A stretch of 64,000 nucleotides of DNA from Hyphomicrobiaceae bacterium. GTDB taxonomy: Bacteria > Pseudomonadota > Alphaproteobacteria > Rhizobiales > Hyphomicrobiaceae. Both the position numbers and the translations under genes were made by a program. The DNA lies in the NCBI GenBank assembly GCA_008933705.1, contig WBUN01000006.1, positions 1 through 64,000 on the forward strand. Reading direction: 5' to 3'. The notes under the pieces are model-generated. The model worked only from the letters and a program-made list of their open reading frames with translations. It had not been told where the DNA came from and did no database searches. Shown piece after piece: positions 45,745 through 53,504 of this stretch (position 1 is the stretch's first letter; every line of letters starts with the position of its first letter).

Positions 45745-46020
45745 GAGTGGGACTCCTCCTGTGCCGCGGTGGCCAAGATGCCGCTGCGGCGGGTTTGGTT
45801 GCCTGCAATCCGAAGGCGCCTTCCGAACGGCTCCGCAACATGTGCGAATGGGTGAGGCGGCTTCGCCGGGGACGTGAGATCAGACGGTGCGTCAGACTAG
45901 CCAACCCGCTGCGCGATGGCAAAAGGAACGGGGGCGCGCGCGTGGAGCGATATGCCGCGTGGCCAACGGTGGCTCCTGAGGAGCAGGCGCCAGACGGGTC
46001 CCTGCAAGGGCGCGCGCTTG

Positions 46021-46830
46021 TCAGTGCAGGGCATCCGGCGCCAGGGCGGCTGGGGGGAGCACGAACCGGCGGTCCCCGGCCGGGATGCGGTTGGTCAGGA
46101 CCTGACAGCCGTAGGCCTCGGAGAGGAGGTGGTCGCTGAGGACGGTTGCGGCCTCGCCCGATGCGCGCACTTGCCCGCCAACCAGCAGAACCAGCTCATC
46201 GGCGAGCGCAGCGGCAAGGTTGAGATCGTGCAGGACCGCCAGTACGGCATCGCCAGCTCTGGCGCGCTGGCGCATGATGCGCAGGACGAGTGCCTGGTGA
46301 CCGAGATCCAGGCTCGACGTCGGCTCGTCAAGGAGAAAGCAGCGGGTCTCGGCCGTGTGAATCGGGGTCGCGGCAAGCTGGCACAGCGCACGGGCCACAT
46401 GCACCCGCTGGCGCTCGCCCCCCGACAGATGAACGTAGAGGCGCCCTGCGATCTGTGCCAAGCCCACCGCCTCGAGAGCGGCGCGCGCCGCGGCTGCAGC
46501 GGAGATGCTCGCGTCGAAGCCGGGTACGCTCACGCCCATCATGGCGACTTCCTGCACCGTGAACGGGAAGCTGAGCAGGCTGGATTGAGGCACGACGGCG
46601 CGCCGTCGCGCCAGCTCCCAGGCGGAGATGGAGCCGAGCGCACGTCCGTCGAGCAGCACCTCGCCGCCGGTCGGGGCAAGCTCGCCGGAGAGGATGCGCA
46701 GCAGCATGGATTTGCCGGCGCCGTTTGGTCCGATCAGGACGGTCACCTTGCCGGGCGCAAGGGCCAGGTCGACGCTGCGAAGCAGCGTCCGGCCGTTGAT
46801 CGCGAATGTCACGCCCTTGGCTTGCAGCAT
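46021..46830 (-). CDS. hmuV: Heme ABC transporter ATP-binding protein
   Basis: Cytoplasmic ATPase of the HmuTUV heme importer, 269 aa. Walker A GPNGAGKSMLL, Q-loop VVPQSSLLSFPFTVQEVAMM, signature LSGGERQRVHVARAL, Walker B CFLLDEPTSSLDLG, H-loop VLHDLNLAAALAD. The PQSSLLSFPF and TAETRCFLLDEPTS segments are typical of HmuV rather than other FecE-type ATPases. It starts 3 bp after the permease gene and ends the operon. Confidence 0.94.
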   Translation of the reverse strand: MLQAKGVTFAINGRTLLRSVDLALAPGKVTVLIGPNGAGKSMLLRILSGELAPTGGEVLLDGRALGSISAWELARRRAVVPQSSLLSFPFTVQEVAMMGVSVPGFDASISAAAAARAALEAVGLAQIAGRLYVHLSGGERQRVHVARALCQLAATPIHTAETRCFLLDEPTSSLDLGHQALVLRIMRQRARAGDAVLAVLHDLNLAAALADELVLLVGGQVRASGEAATVLSDHLLSEAYGCQVLTNRIPAGDRRFVLPPAALAPDALH

Positions 46831-46833
46831 GCG

Positions 46834-47919
46834 TCATGCTCCGCCGGCGCCGCGCCGGACCACCATGTGCAGGAACAGCGGCGCGCCGATGAGCGCCATG
46901 ACAACCCCCAGAGGCAGCTCGGCGGGGCGCACCAGCATGCGCGCGAAGACGTCGGCGAGCAGCACCAGTGTGCCGCCTATCAGCGCGCTGGCCGGCAGGA
47001 CGATGCGATGATCAGGACCGGTCAGGAGGCGCACCACGTGGGGAACGATGATGCCGACGAAGCCGATGACGCCCGATACGGCGACGGCGGCTCCCACGGC
47101 CGCGGCCGTGGTCAGAACGATTCCGTGCTTGGCCCTCTCGACATTGATGCCGAGATGGAAGGCTTCCGCCTCTCCGAGCAACAGGCCGTTGAGTGCACGG
47201 ACGAGGCGGGGCGAGGCGGCGGCCACCAGGACCGCGAATGGCAGGATCGCGAACACCTTCGGCCAGCTTGCGCCTGACAGGCTGCCGAGCATCCACAGCG
47301 TCAGGTCGCGCAACTCGCGATCGTCGCTGGCGAAAGAGATCAGCCCGGTCAGCGCCATGGCCAGCGCGCTCAATGCCAAGCCCGCAAGGAGGAGCGTGCT
47401 GACGCCGACCTGCCCGCGCCGGTTGGCGATGGCAACAAGAGTGGCTGTAGCGGCGATGCCGCCGAGAAAGGCGGCAAGGGGGATGGCAAGGGCGCCCAAT
47501 GCAGCGAGCCAGGCGGCGGCATACCTGTGTCCGAACGCGATGGTGGCCACCGCGGCAAGGGCCGCGCCGGAGGACACGCCGAGAAGTCCGGGGTCGGCGA
47601 GAGGATTTCTGAACAGGCCCTGCATCATGGCGCCCGAGACCGCCAGCGCGGCCCCTACGAACATGCCGAGCAGGAGGCGCGGCAGGCGAATGTCGAGCAG
47701 CACAAGCTGCTCGCGTGCGGCGGCAGCGTCTGTGCTGGCGCCGAGCATTGCCGAAAGCGCACGCGGCAGCGAAGCGAGCGTGATGCCCGTCGGTCCGATC
47801 GACAGGGAAAGCAGCGCAGTCGCGGCCAGCGCCGCCGCAGCAACACCAATGAGCGCGCCTGCGCTGGTCACGCGCCCTGCTTCGCGCAGCTCGACGCCTC
47901 GTGATATCACGGCGCTCAT
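46834..47919 (-). CDS. hmuU: Heme ABC transporter permease
   Basis: FecCD-type inner-membrane permease of 361 aa with about ten helices. Family signatures are LPRLLLGMFVGAALAVSGAM, MQGLFRNPLADPGLLGVSSG and, near the C-terminus, VIGFVGIIVPHVVRLLTGPD. It receives heme from the periplasmic protein HmuT. Its ATG lies in an ATGA overlap with the hmuT stop, so translation is coupled. Confidence 0.94.
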   Translation of the reverse strand: MSAVISRGVELREAGRVTSAGALIGVAAAALAATALLSLSIGPTGITLASLPRALSAMLGASTDAAAAREQLVLLDIRLPRLLLGMFVGAALAVSGAMMQGLFRNPLADPGLLGVSSGAALAAVATIAFGHRYAAAWLAALGALAIPLAAFLGGIAATATLVAIANRRGQVGVSTLLLAGLALSALAMALTGLISFASDDRELRDLTLWMLGSLSGASWPKVFAILPFAVLVAAASPRLVRALNGLLLGEAEAFHLGINVERAKHGIVLTTAAAVGAAVAVSGVIGFVGIIVPHVVRLLTGPDHRIVLPASALIGGTLVLLADVFARMLVRPAELPLGVVMALIGAPLFLHMVVRRGAGGA

Positions 47920-48866
47920 TTCGTGACGGCCGCGGCTTTGAGGTCCGGATAGAGGGCGGTCATCAGCTCCCGTGCCGCCGCAGGCGCCCGCGGCCCGAAG
48001 CCCAGCAGGTATTGACCTTCCATCATGATGAGGCGCTTGTTGGCGCCGGCGGGTGAGGACTGAATTCCCTTCACCGAAAAGATCTGCGCTATGTCGTGGT
48101 TGTCGTTGTCGCTGCCGCGGCGCATGGCGACCAGGACTTCCGGGGCGAGTTCGACAATGGCCTCGTCGCTGAGCGGCCGGAAGCCGATGACGTCGGCGGC
48201 CACGTTCTTTGCTCCCGCAAGCTTCAGCATGACGTCCGCGGCGGTGTTGCGGCCGCCCACGACCGCGCGCCCGTTCTGCACGGATAGGACGAACAGCGCC
48301 CTGATGGGGCGGCGGACTTTCGCGCGCTGGACTGCAAGGGCGGAGAAGTCCGCCTCGATCTTTGCCACCAAAGCCTCTCCGGCCTGCTCGGCGCCGATAG
48401 CCTTGGCGATCGTGCGTACCTTGTCGCCGATGCCGCCGGGCGATTGCTCATCCCGCACCTCGAAATAGGGCAGGCTGGTCGACTTCAACGCCTTGACGAC
48501 CTCGGGCGGCCCGCATCGCTCCGAGGCGAGGATGAGCGTTGCGCCAACGGAAAGGACACCCTCGGTGGAAAGGGCGCGCATGTAGCCGATGCTCGGCCTT
48601 TGCTCGAGTGCCTGGGGAGGGAAGGTGCTCGTTGCGTCCACGGCAACGACCCGATCGCCTGCACCAAGAGCGTAGACGATCTCGGTGATGTCGCCGCCTA
48701 TCGAGAGGATCCGCGAGGTATCGCTGATGGTGACGACGCGGCCGCCCGCATCCGTCAGTTTCACATCGGCCGCCGCCGTGCCCACTGTTGCCCCGGCAAA
48801 GGCCAGGGAAACAGTCAGCATCGCGACAAGGGGATTGATCGGGAGATTGATCGGCCGAACTTGCAT
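47916..48866 (-). CDS. hmuT: Heme ABC transporter substrate-binding protein
   Basis: Periplasmic heme-binding protein of 316 aa, first gene of hmuTUV. A signal peptide spans about residues 1-36 (LVAMLTVSLAFAGATVGTAA). The mature part has RILSIGGDITEIVYALGAGD and VDATSTFPPQALEQRPSIGY, typical of HmuT, where a nearby Tyr or His binds heme iron. It ends in MEGQYLLGFGPRAPAAAREL. The ATG at 48866 follows GAGGA; a frame upstream adds 28 non-conserved residues. It is divergent from the heme receptor gene. Confidence 0.93.
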   Translation of the reverse strand: MQVRPINLPINPLVAMLTVSLAFAGATVGTAAADVKLTDAGGRVVTISDTSRILSIGGDITEIVYALGAGDRVVAVDATSTFPPQALEQRPSIGYMRALSTEGVLSVGATLILASERCGPPEVVKALKSTSLPYFEVRDEQSPGGIGDKVRTIAKAIGAEQAGEALVAKIEADFSALAVQRAKVRRPIRALFVLSVQNGRAVVGGRNTAADVMLKLAGAKNVAADVIGFRPLSDEAIVELAPEVLVAMRRGSDNDNHDIAQIFSVKGIQSSPAGANKRLIMMEGQYLLGFGPRAPAAARELMTALYPDLKAAAVTK

Positions 48867-48951
48867 GCTTTGGTCCTCTTCCTCATGTCCCGGCCACCGC
48901 GTCCGACTGTGGTGGTGTTGCACATGTGCGACACGCCGCCGTAACCGCAAC

Positions 48952-48972
48952 CTTATTTGTTGACGAAATAAG
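48952..48972. promoter_or_regulatory. Dyad in heme-uptake promoter region
   Basis: CTTATTT (48952-48958), 7-nt centre GTTGACG, AAATAAG (48966-48972): a perfect inverted repeat. It overlaps the predicted -35 of the receptor promoter. It is not an ICE-type sequence like the one upstream of suf. A Fur-family or other iron regulator site is likely but not shown. Confidence 0.5.
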
Positions 48973-48988
48973 TATACAAAAATAGACT
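48960..48988 (+). promoter_or_regulatory. Predicted heme-receptor promoter
   Basis: TTGACG (48960-48965), 17-bp spacer, TAGACT (48983-48988). Five of six matches for the -35 and four of six for the -10. The receptor ATG is about 130 nt downstream. The -35 lies in the centre of the 48952-48972 dyad, so a bound repressor would block it. On the other strand TTGCAA (48994-48989) and TTATTT (48971-48966), 17 bp apart, could serve hmuTUV. Confidence 0.4.
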
Positions 48989-48996
48989 TTGCAAGT

Positions 48997-49015
48997 CCTC
49001 ATTCATGCAATGAGG
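48997..49015. promoter_or_regulatory. Second dyad downstream of receptor promoter
   Basis: CCTCATT (48997-49003), 5-nt centre CATGC, AATGAGG (49009-49015), perfect inverted repeat. TTGCA (48989-48993) and TGCAA (49006-49010) form another, interleaved repeat. It begins close to the predicted transcription start, consistent with an operator. Confidence 0.4.
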
Positions 49016-49124
49016 GCCATTCAAGCGTATTGGCGCTCACACCTAGCAAGCCCGCCAGCGGCGTATCACACGCTCGTCAGCCAGCCAGCGACGCGAAGAA
49101 GCGCGTGGACGAGGGGCAAGGCAC

Positions 49125-51512
49125 ATGTACAGGCGTGGCAGGATGGGGCGCTTCGATGGGGCGTCCGCGTGGGGTATGGCGGCCGCTGGAATGGCGGCGG
49201 GGGGCACTCAACAGAGGAGGATCGCGCTGGTCTCGTGCGGCATCGCGGCAGTCGTCGCGCTGTGCGGCGAGGCCCATGGGCAGACGACAACGGCGTCTCA
49301 GGCACAGACGACGATTCTCGATCCCATCGTCGTCAATGCACCGAAAAAGCAGACCGTCCGGCCGGCGACGCCTCAGTCGGGGCCCAGCGCGCCCGCACCG
49401 GTGTCGAATCTCGATGCTCTGACGACGAGTTCGGAGAAGACGGCAGCGAGCATCTACGACTCGTCCGCGACGGTCACGGTCAAGTCGACGGCCGAGATGG
49501 AGCGGCAGAACATCAATTCGCCGCGCGAGTTCGTGCGCGACGAGCCTGGCATCTCGATGGGCAATCAGCCGACCCGTACGGGGGGCACAAATTTTGTCAT
49601 TCGCGGCATCGGCGAGAACCGCGTCCGCCTGGAGATCGACGGCGTCAAGGTGCCGGACTTCCCGGGCACCAACGTTGGTCCTGGCACCTATACGCGTGAT
49701 TTCGTGGACTTCGACGCCTTGAAGCGGATCGAGATCATCCGCGGCCCGGCCTCAGCTCTCTACGGCAGCGACGCCATCGGCGGCGTGGTGAGTTTCGTCA
49801 CCAAGGATCCTGCCGACTATTTGGATCTGGTCGGCAAGGACTGGTACACGTCGGCAAAAGTGGGCTTCGATTCAGTCGATAGCAGCTTCTATACGACGTT
49901 GACCGGTGCGACGCGCGTGGGCGCCGTCGAGTCGATGCTGCTTGTCACGAGGCGCATAGGTCACGAGACCGACATCAATAGCGCAACCCGCAGCCCCAAT
50001 CCGCAGGACTATTCGACCACGAATATCTTGGGCAAGATCGTCTACAACACGTTCGGCGCGGGTCAGATCAAGCTTACCGGCGAGTATCTGTCGAAGAGTG
50101 TCACGACCCAACTCGACTCCGAGAACGGCGCCTTCGCAAGCCAGTTCGCCAAGATCTTCGATGGCGTCGGGGACGATACGACTCACCGGACCCGCCTGAG
50201 CCTGGATTGGAATGCTCCGGTCAAGGTCTGGTTCGCCGATGCGATCAAGACCAAGATCTACGGCACGGAGGTGAAGCGCGAGGAATTCACCAACCAGCTC
50301 AGGGCAAGCTGGTTCGGCGGGCCTGAGCCGACCGCGCCGACCCAGCGTCGGGTAACTGATCTCGACTTCGATCAGACGGTCCTGGGCGGTGAGGTGCAGG
50401 CTTCGCTGGAAAGGAAGTTCTGGGGTGGCAATCACCTGATCACGTACGGAACCTCGGTGGACTTCACATCGACCACGAGGCCGAGGGACCGCACGCAAAT
50501 TACGCTTGCAACAGGCGTCTCCACAAAGACAGTGGGGGGCGAGACCTACCCCAACAAGAACTTCCCCGACACCGATACGACCCAGGCGGCCCTGTACATC
50601 CAGGACATTGCCCAGTATGGCGCGCTCAGGGTCATTCCGGCCGTGCGGTTCGATTTCTTCAGCCTGAAGGTCAATCCGGACGCGCTCTTTGCGAACTCGA
50701 ATACGGGCGGCTTCGCCATTCACGACCAGCAGGAAACCGCGATCTCGCCGAAGCTCGGCGTCACCTATGACCTGAACGATAACTATCGTCTCTTTGGTCA
50801 GTATGCGCGCGGCTTCCGGGCGCCGCCCTACGACAACGCCAACTTCGGCTTCCGTAACCCTGTCTTCGGCTATGAAATCCTGCCAAACGGCAATCTCAGC
50901 CCCGAGACGAGCGACGGCTTCGAGGGAGGATTGCGCGGCCGCTTCCGCAACGGCTCGAGCTTCCAGGTCTCGGCGTACTACAACACCTACAAGGACTTCA
51001 TCGACACTGTCGTGGTGGGCATGTCGGGAGGCCTGACGCAGTTCCAGTACCAGAATCTGTCGAACGTCCAGATCCACGGCGTTGAAGCCAAGGGCGAATG
51101 GAAGTTCGTTCCGGAGTGGGCCTTGTTCGGATCGCTGGCGATTGCCAAGGGCGAGAACAAGGACACCGGCGCGCCGCTCGATTCGGTCGACCCGCTCACG
51201 GCGATCGCGGGTATTCGCTACCGCAGCCTCCACAATGGCTGGGGCGGCGAGTTCCGTACGCGCTACGTCGCGGAAAAGGATGCCGTGAGTTCGCCGACCG
51301 TCTTCCACGTGCCGGCGCACACCACCTTCGATCTGCTCGCCTCCTACGAGGTCGCGCCGACCTTCACCATCAACGCCGGCGTGTTCAACATCTTCGACAA
51401 GAGCTACTTCAACCCGCAGGAGGTTGCGGGCATATCCGCCACCACCTCCAATCTCGAGCTGTATCGCGCGCCGGGCCGGTCGTTCGCGGTGAATACGACC
51501 GTGCGTTGGTAG
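49125..51512 (+). CDS. TonB-dependent heme/hemoglobin receptor
   Basis: Outer-membrane 22-strand barrel receptor of 795 aa that takes up heme with TonB energy. After an N-terminal signal region (about residues 30-52) comes a TonB-box-like DPIVV, then the plug domain (TRTGGTNFVIRGIGENRVRL, RIEIIRGPASALYGSDAIGG). The heme receptor landmark FRAP is in ARGFRAPPYDNANFGF, followed by an NPNL-like NGNLSPETSDGFEGG. It ends with Phe/Trp-type VNTTVRW, the Bam signal. The N-terminus has several candidate Mets (residues 1, 7, 18, 23), so the start is uncertain. HmuR/BhuR-type; divergent from hmuTUV. Confidence 0.93.
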   Translation: MYRRGRMGRFDGASAWGMAAAGMAAGGTQQRRIALVSCGIAAVVALCGEAHGQTTTASQAQTTILDPIVVNAPKKQTVRPATPQSGPSAPAPVSNLDALTTSSEKTAASIYDSSATVTVKSTAEMERQNINSPREFVRDEPGISMGNQPTRTGGTNFVIRGIGENRVRLEIDGVKVPDFPGTNVGPGTYTRDFVDFDALKRIEIIRGPASALYGSDAIGGVVSFVTKDPADYLDLVGKDWYTSAKVGFDSVDSSFYTTLTGATRVGAVESMLLVTRRIGHETDINSATRSPNPQDYSTTNILGKIVYNTFGAGQIKLTGEYLSKSVTTQLDSENGAFASQFAKIFDGVGDDTTHRTRLSLDWNAPVKVWFADAIKTKIYGTEVKREEFTNQLRASWFGGPEPTAPTQRRVTDLDFDQTVLGGEVQASLERKFWGGNHLITYGTSVDFTSTTRPRDRTQITLATGVSTKTVGGETYPNKNFPDTDTTQAALYIQDIAQYGALRVIPAVRFDFFSLKVNPDALFANSNTGGFAIHDQQETAISPKLGVTYDLNDNYRLFGQYARGFRAPPYDNANFGFRNPVFGYEILPNGNLSPETSDGFEGGLRGRFRNGSSFQVSAYYNTYKDFIDTVVVGMSGGLTQFQYQNLSNVQIHGVEAKGEWKFVPEWALFGSLAIAKGENKDTGAPLDSVDPLTAIAGIRYRSLHNGWGGEFRTRYVAEKDAVSSPTVFHVPAHTTFDLLASYEVAPTFTINAGVFNIFDKSYFNPQEVAGISATTSNLELYRAPGRSFAVNTTVRW

Positions 51513-51577
51513 TCGCCGTCGTTGTGCAAATCGGAGCTGCGGAATCCGGATACAGCCGGCGTTGCACCGATCGCGAA

Positions 51578-51619
51578 GGCAGCGGGTGATGGCAATCCAC
51601 CCGCTGCCGAATTTTTTTT
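51578..51619 (+). terminator. Rho-independent terminator after heme receptor
   Basis: GGCAGCGGGTG (51578-51588) and CACCCGCTGCC (51598-51608) form a perfect 11-bp stem with a 9-nt loop, followed by GAA and eight T (51612-51619). It lies 65 bp past the receptor stop and before the IsdG-like gene, so the downstream genes need read-through or their own promoter. Confidence 0.88.
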
Positions 51620-51711
51620 GCCAAAGGGACCCTGTCGGGTATGCTGACGGTGGTTTTCAAGTTTTGCCGAGCGGCAACTGCTGCCCGGATCGTGACGAAG
51701 GAGGGATGAGG

Positions 51712-52056
51712 ATGTACATCGCCATGAACAGGTTCAAGGTGCTCAAGGATTGCACCAAGGACTTCGAGCATGTCTGGTTCTCGCGCGAGAGCTACCTGCA
51801 CGAGATGCCGGGCTTCATAGCTTTCCACCTGCTCAAGGGGCCGGAGAAGGAGGATCACCACCTCTATTCGTCGCACACCGCGTGGGCGTCCTATGCCGAC
51901 TTCGAGGCGTGGACCAAGTCAGAAGCTTTCCGCAAGACGCACGATCGCGCCGGCAACAACAAGCCGATGACGCTCGGCCATCCCGAGTTCGAAGGCTTCC
52001 ACGTCATCCAGGAGGTGACGCCTCAAGGTGGCGTGCGCCGCGTGGCGGCCGAATGA
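51712..52056 (+). CDS. IsdG-like heme-degrading monooxygenase (HmuQ type)
   Basis: ABM-fold protein of 114 aa predicted to open heme with oxygen and release iron. The catalytic set of IsdG/IsdI (Asn, Trp, His) is visible at Asn6 (MYIAMNRF), Trp67 (FEAWTKS) and His77 (FRKTHDR), at almost the same positions. Placement next to the heme receptor supports this; rhizobial HmuQ is the likely counterpart. AAGGAGGG ends six bases before the ATG at 51712, which is preferred over the ATG at 51706. hutX follows after 22 bp. Confidence 0.88.
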   Translation: MYIAMNRFKVLKDCTKDFEHVWFSRESYLHEMPGFIAFHLLKGPEKEDHHLYSSHTAWASYADFEAWTKSEAFRKTHDRAGNNKPMTLGHPEFEGFHVIQEVTPQGGVRRVAAE

Positions 52057-52078
52057 GTGTGCGCGAAGGAGGCTTTTC

Positions 52079-52603
52079 ATGAGTACCACAGGTGCCCCCG
52101 TGGCCGTGCATCCGCCCCTGGCTCAGCGCCTCGCCGAGAGCCCAGACGGCGTTCTTGAGCAGATAGCCCGCGAGTATGGGGTGAGCACGTTCGAGGTCGT
52201 GCGCGAGCTTCCGCCGGAGCACCGCACGATCGTTGCGGGCTCGCTGTTCGAGGAGGTCATGCGCGAGCTGACAGCCTGGGGCGAGATGCTCTTCATCGTG
52301 CACACGCCCGATGTCGTGCTCGAGTGCGCCGGCAAGATTCCGCCCGGCACATTTGGCCGCGGCTATTTCAACCTGCACGGCGACAGCCCGATCGGTGGTC
52401 ACCTCAGGGCTGAGAACTGCAAGTACATCGCCTTCGTCAGCCGTCCGTTCATGGGTCGGCCGTCACGCTCGCTGCAGTTCTTCAATGCCGCCGGCGACGC
52501 GATGTTCAAGATCTTCGTGCGCCGCGATGAGTCCCGCAACCTTCTGCCCGAGCAGGTGGAGAAGTTCGACATCTTGTGCGAGAAGCTGGCCGGCCGCGGT
52601 TGA
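52079..52603 (+). CDS. hutX: HutX/HuvX-type heme utilisation protein
   Basis: A 174-aa cytoplasmic heme-handling protein. Features are GVLEQIAREYGVSTFEVVRE, the region WGEMLFIVHTPDVVLECAGK, and PIGGHLRAENCKYIAFVSRP followed by SLQFFNAAGDAMFKIFVRRD, as in HutX/HuvX, which bind heme and pass it to heme-degrading enzymes. AAGGAGG lies before the ATG at 52079. It lies directly after the heme monooxygenase gene. No hmuS/hemS gene is in the window, so this pair probably does the cytoplasmic heme work. Confidence 0.9.
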   Translation: MSTTGAPVAVHPPLAQRLAESPDGVLEQIAREYGVSTFEVVRELPPEHRTIVAGSLFEEVMRELTAWGEMLFIVHTPDVVLECAGKIPPGTFGRGYFNLHGDSPIGGHLRAENCKYIAFVSRPFMGRPSRSLQFFNAAGDAMFKIFVRRDESRNLLPEQVEKFDILCEKLAGRG

Positions 52604-52613
52604 TGGGCGGGCG

Positions 52614-53423
52614 TCAGCTTTTCATCGGCGCGGAATCCGCGGGCATCAGCACTTGCGAGACGCCGTAGCCCGCGGCTTCGGGAATGTGCATGAGGCGGCC
52701 GTCGGCGGTCTTTTGCACCCTCGGCATCACGGTGACAACGGGGCTTGATCGCGTCGCCAAGACGGCCTCGGCGACGCTGCTGTAGCGGGCGAGCTTGCGC
52801 AGGTTCATGAGCGTGGCGAATACCAGCGTTCGCGTTCCCGCATCGGCCTCGCGCAGAGCTTGCCGCGGCGTGATCCACAGGCCCTCGACGGACTCGCCGC
52901 CGTCGTGGGCCCCGAGCTGATCGACGGGTGCGGCGACCAGGAAGAAATGCGTGTCGAAGCGTTTCGGCACCACGTCCGGCGTGATCCAGTGGGCGAACGG
53001 CACCATCAGCTCGGTGGCGACCTGCAGGTTCTCGTTGCGGATCAGATCGCGGTAGGTGATCTCGCCCTTGACGAGCGGCGCACGATAGCGCTGGACGAGT
53101 TGGTGCGCCTCGTCGGCCCCGAGCAGCCCTTGGGCACCGCGCCGTCGCGCCAGCACGAGGCCCGCCTCCTCGAAGGTCTCACGAGCGGCGGCGACCACGA
53201 ACGAGCGATCGGGCCCTGCGCCGGCAGATGAGGCGAGGTCGGTCCAAACGGGATCGGCGTCCTCGGCATCCACCTTGCCGCCCGGAAACACCAATGCGCC
53301 CGAGGCGAAGTCGATGGCATGGTGGCGGACAACCATGAAGGCCTCGATGCCCTCGCGCCCGTCGCGCAGGATGACGACCGTCGCCGCCGGACGGGGGCGC
53401 ACTTTGGGTTTCTGGTCTGGCAT
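52614..53423 (-). CDS. NUDIX hydrolase, NUDT19-like
   Basis: Pyrophosphohydrolase of 269 aa. The Nudix box is expanded: VFPGGKVDAEDADPVWTDL is followed after about 15 residues by AAARETFEEAGLVLARR, which provides the metal-binding Glu residues. This split arrangement is typical of the NUDT19/CoA-type Nudix enzymes, though the substrate is not settled. It is convergent with hutX, 10 bp apart. The upstream AMP-binding gene is in the same direction, 81 bp away, so a link with acyl-CoA metabolism is possible. Confidence 0.85.
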   Translation of the reverse strand: MPDQKPKVRPRPAATVVILRDGREGIEAFMVVRHHAIDFASGALVFPGGKVDAEDADPVWTDLASSAGAGPDRSFVVAAARETFEEAGLVLARRRGAQGLLGADEAHQLVQRYRAPLVKGEITYRDLIRNENLQVATELMVPFAHWITPDVVPKRFDTHFFLVAAPVDQLGAHDGGESVEGLWITPRQALREADAGTRTLVFATLMNLRKLARYSSVAEAVLATRSSPVVTVMPRVQKTADGRLMHIPEAAGYGVSQVLMPADSAPMKS

Positions 53424-53504
53424 GGGTAGAACGCTTCCTTGATCTGCGGTGCCGTCGAGGGCCTTGCTGGCCTTGTGCGCCAGGAAGCGGCCGTTGGCAA
53501 TGGG

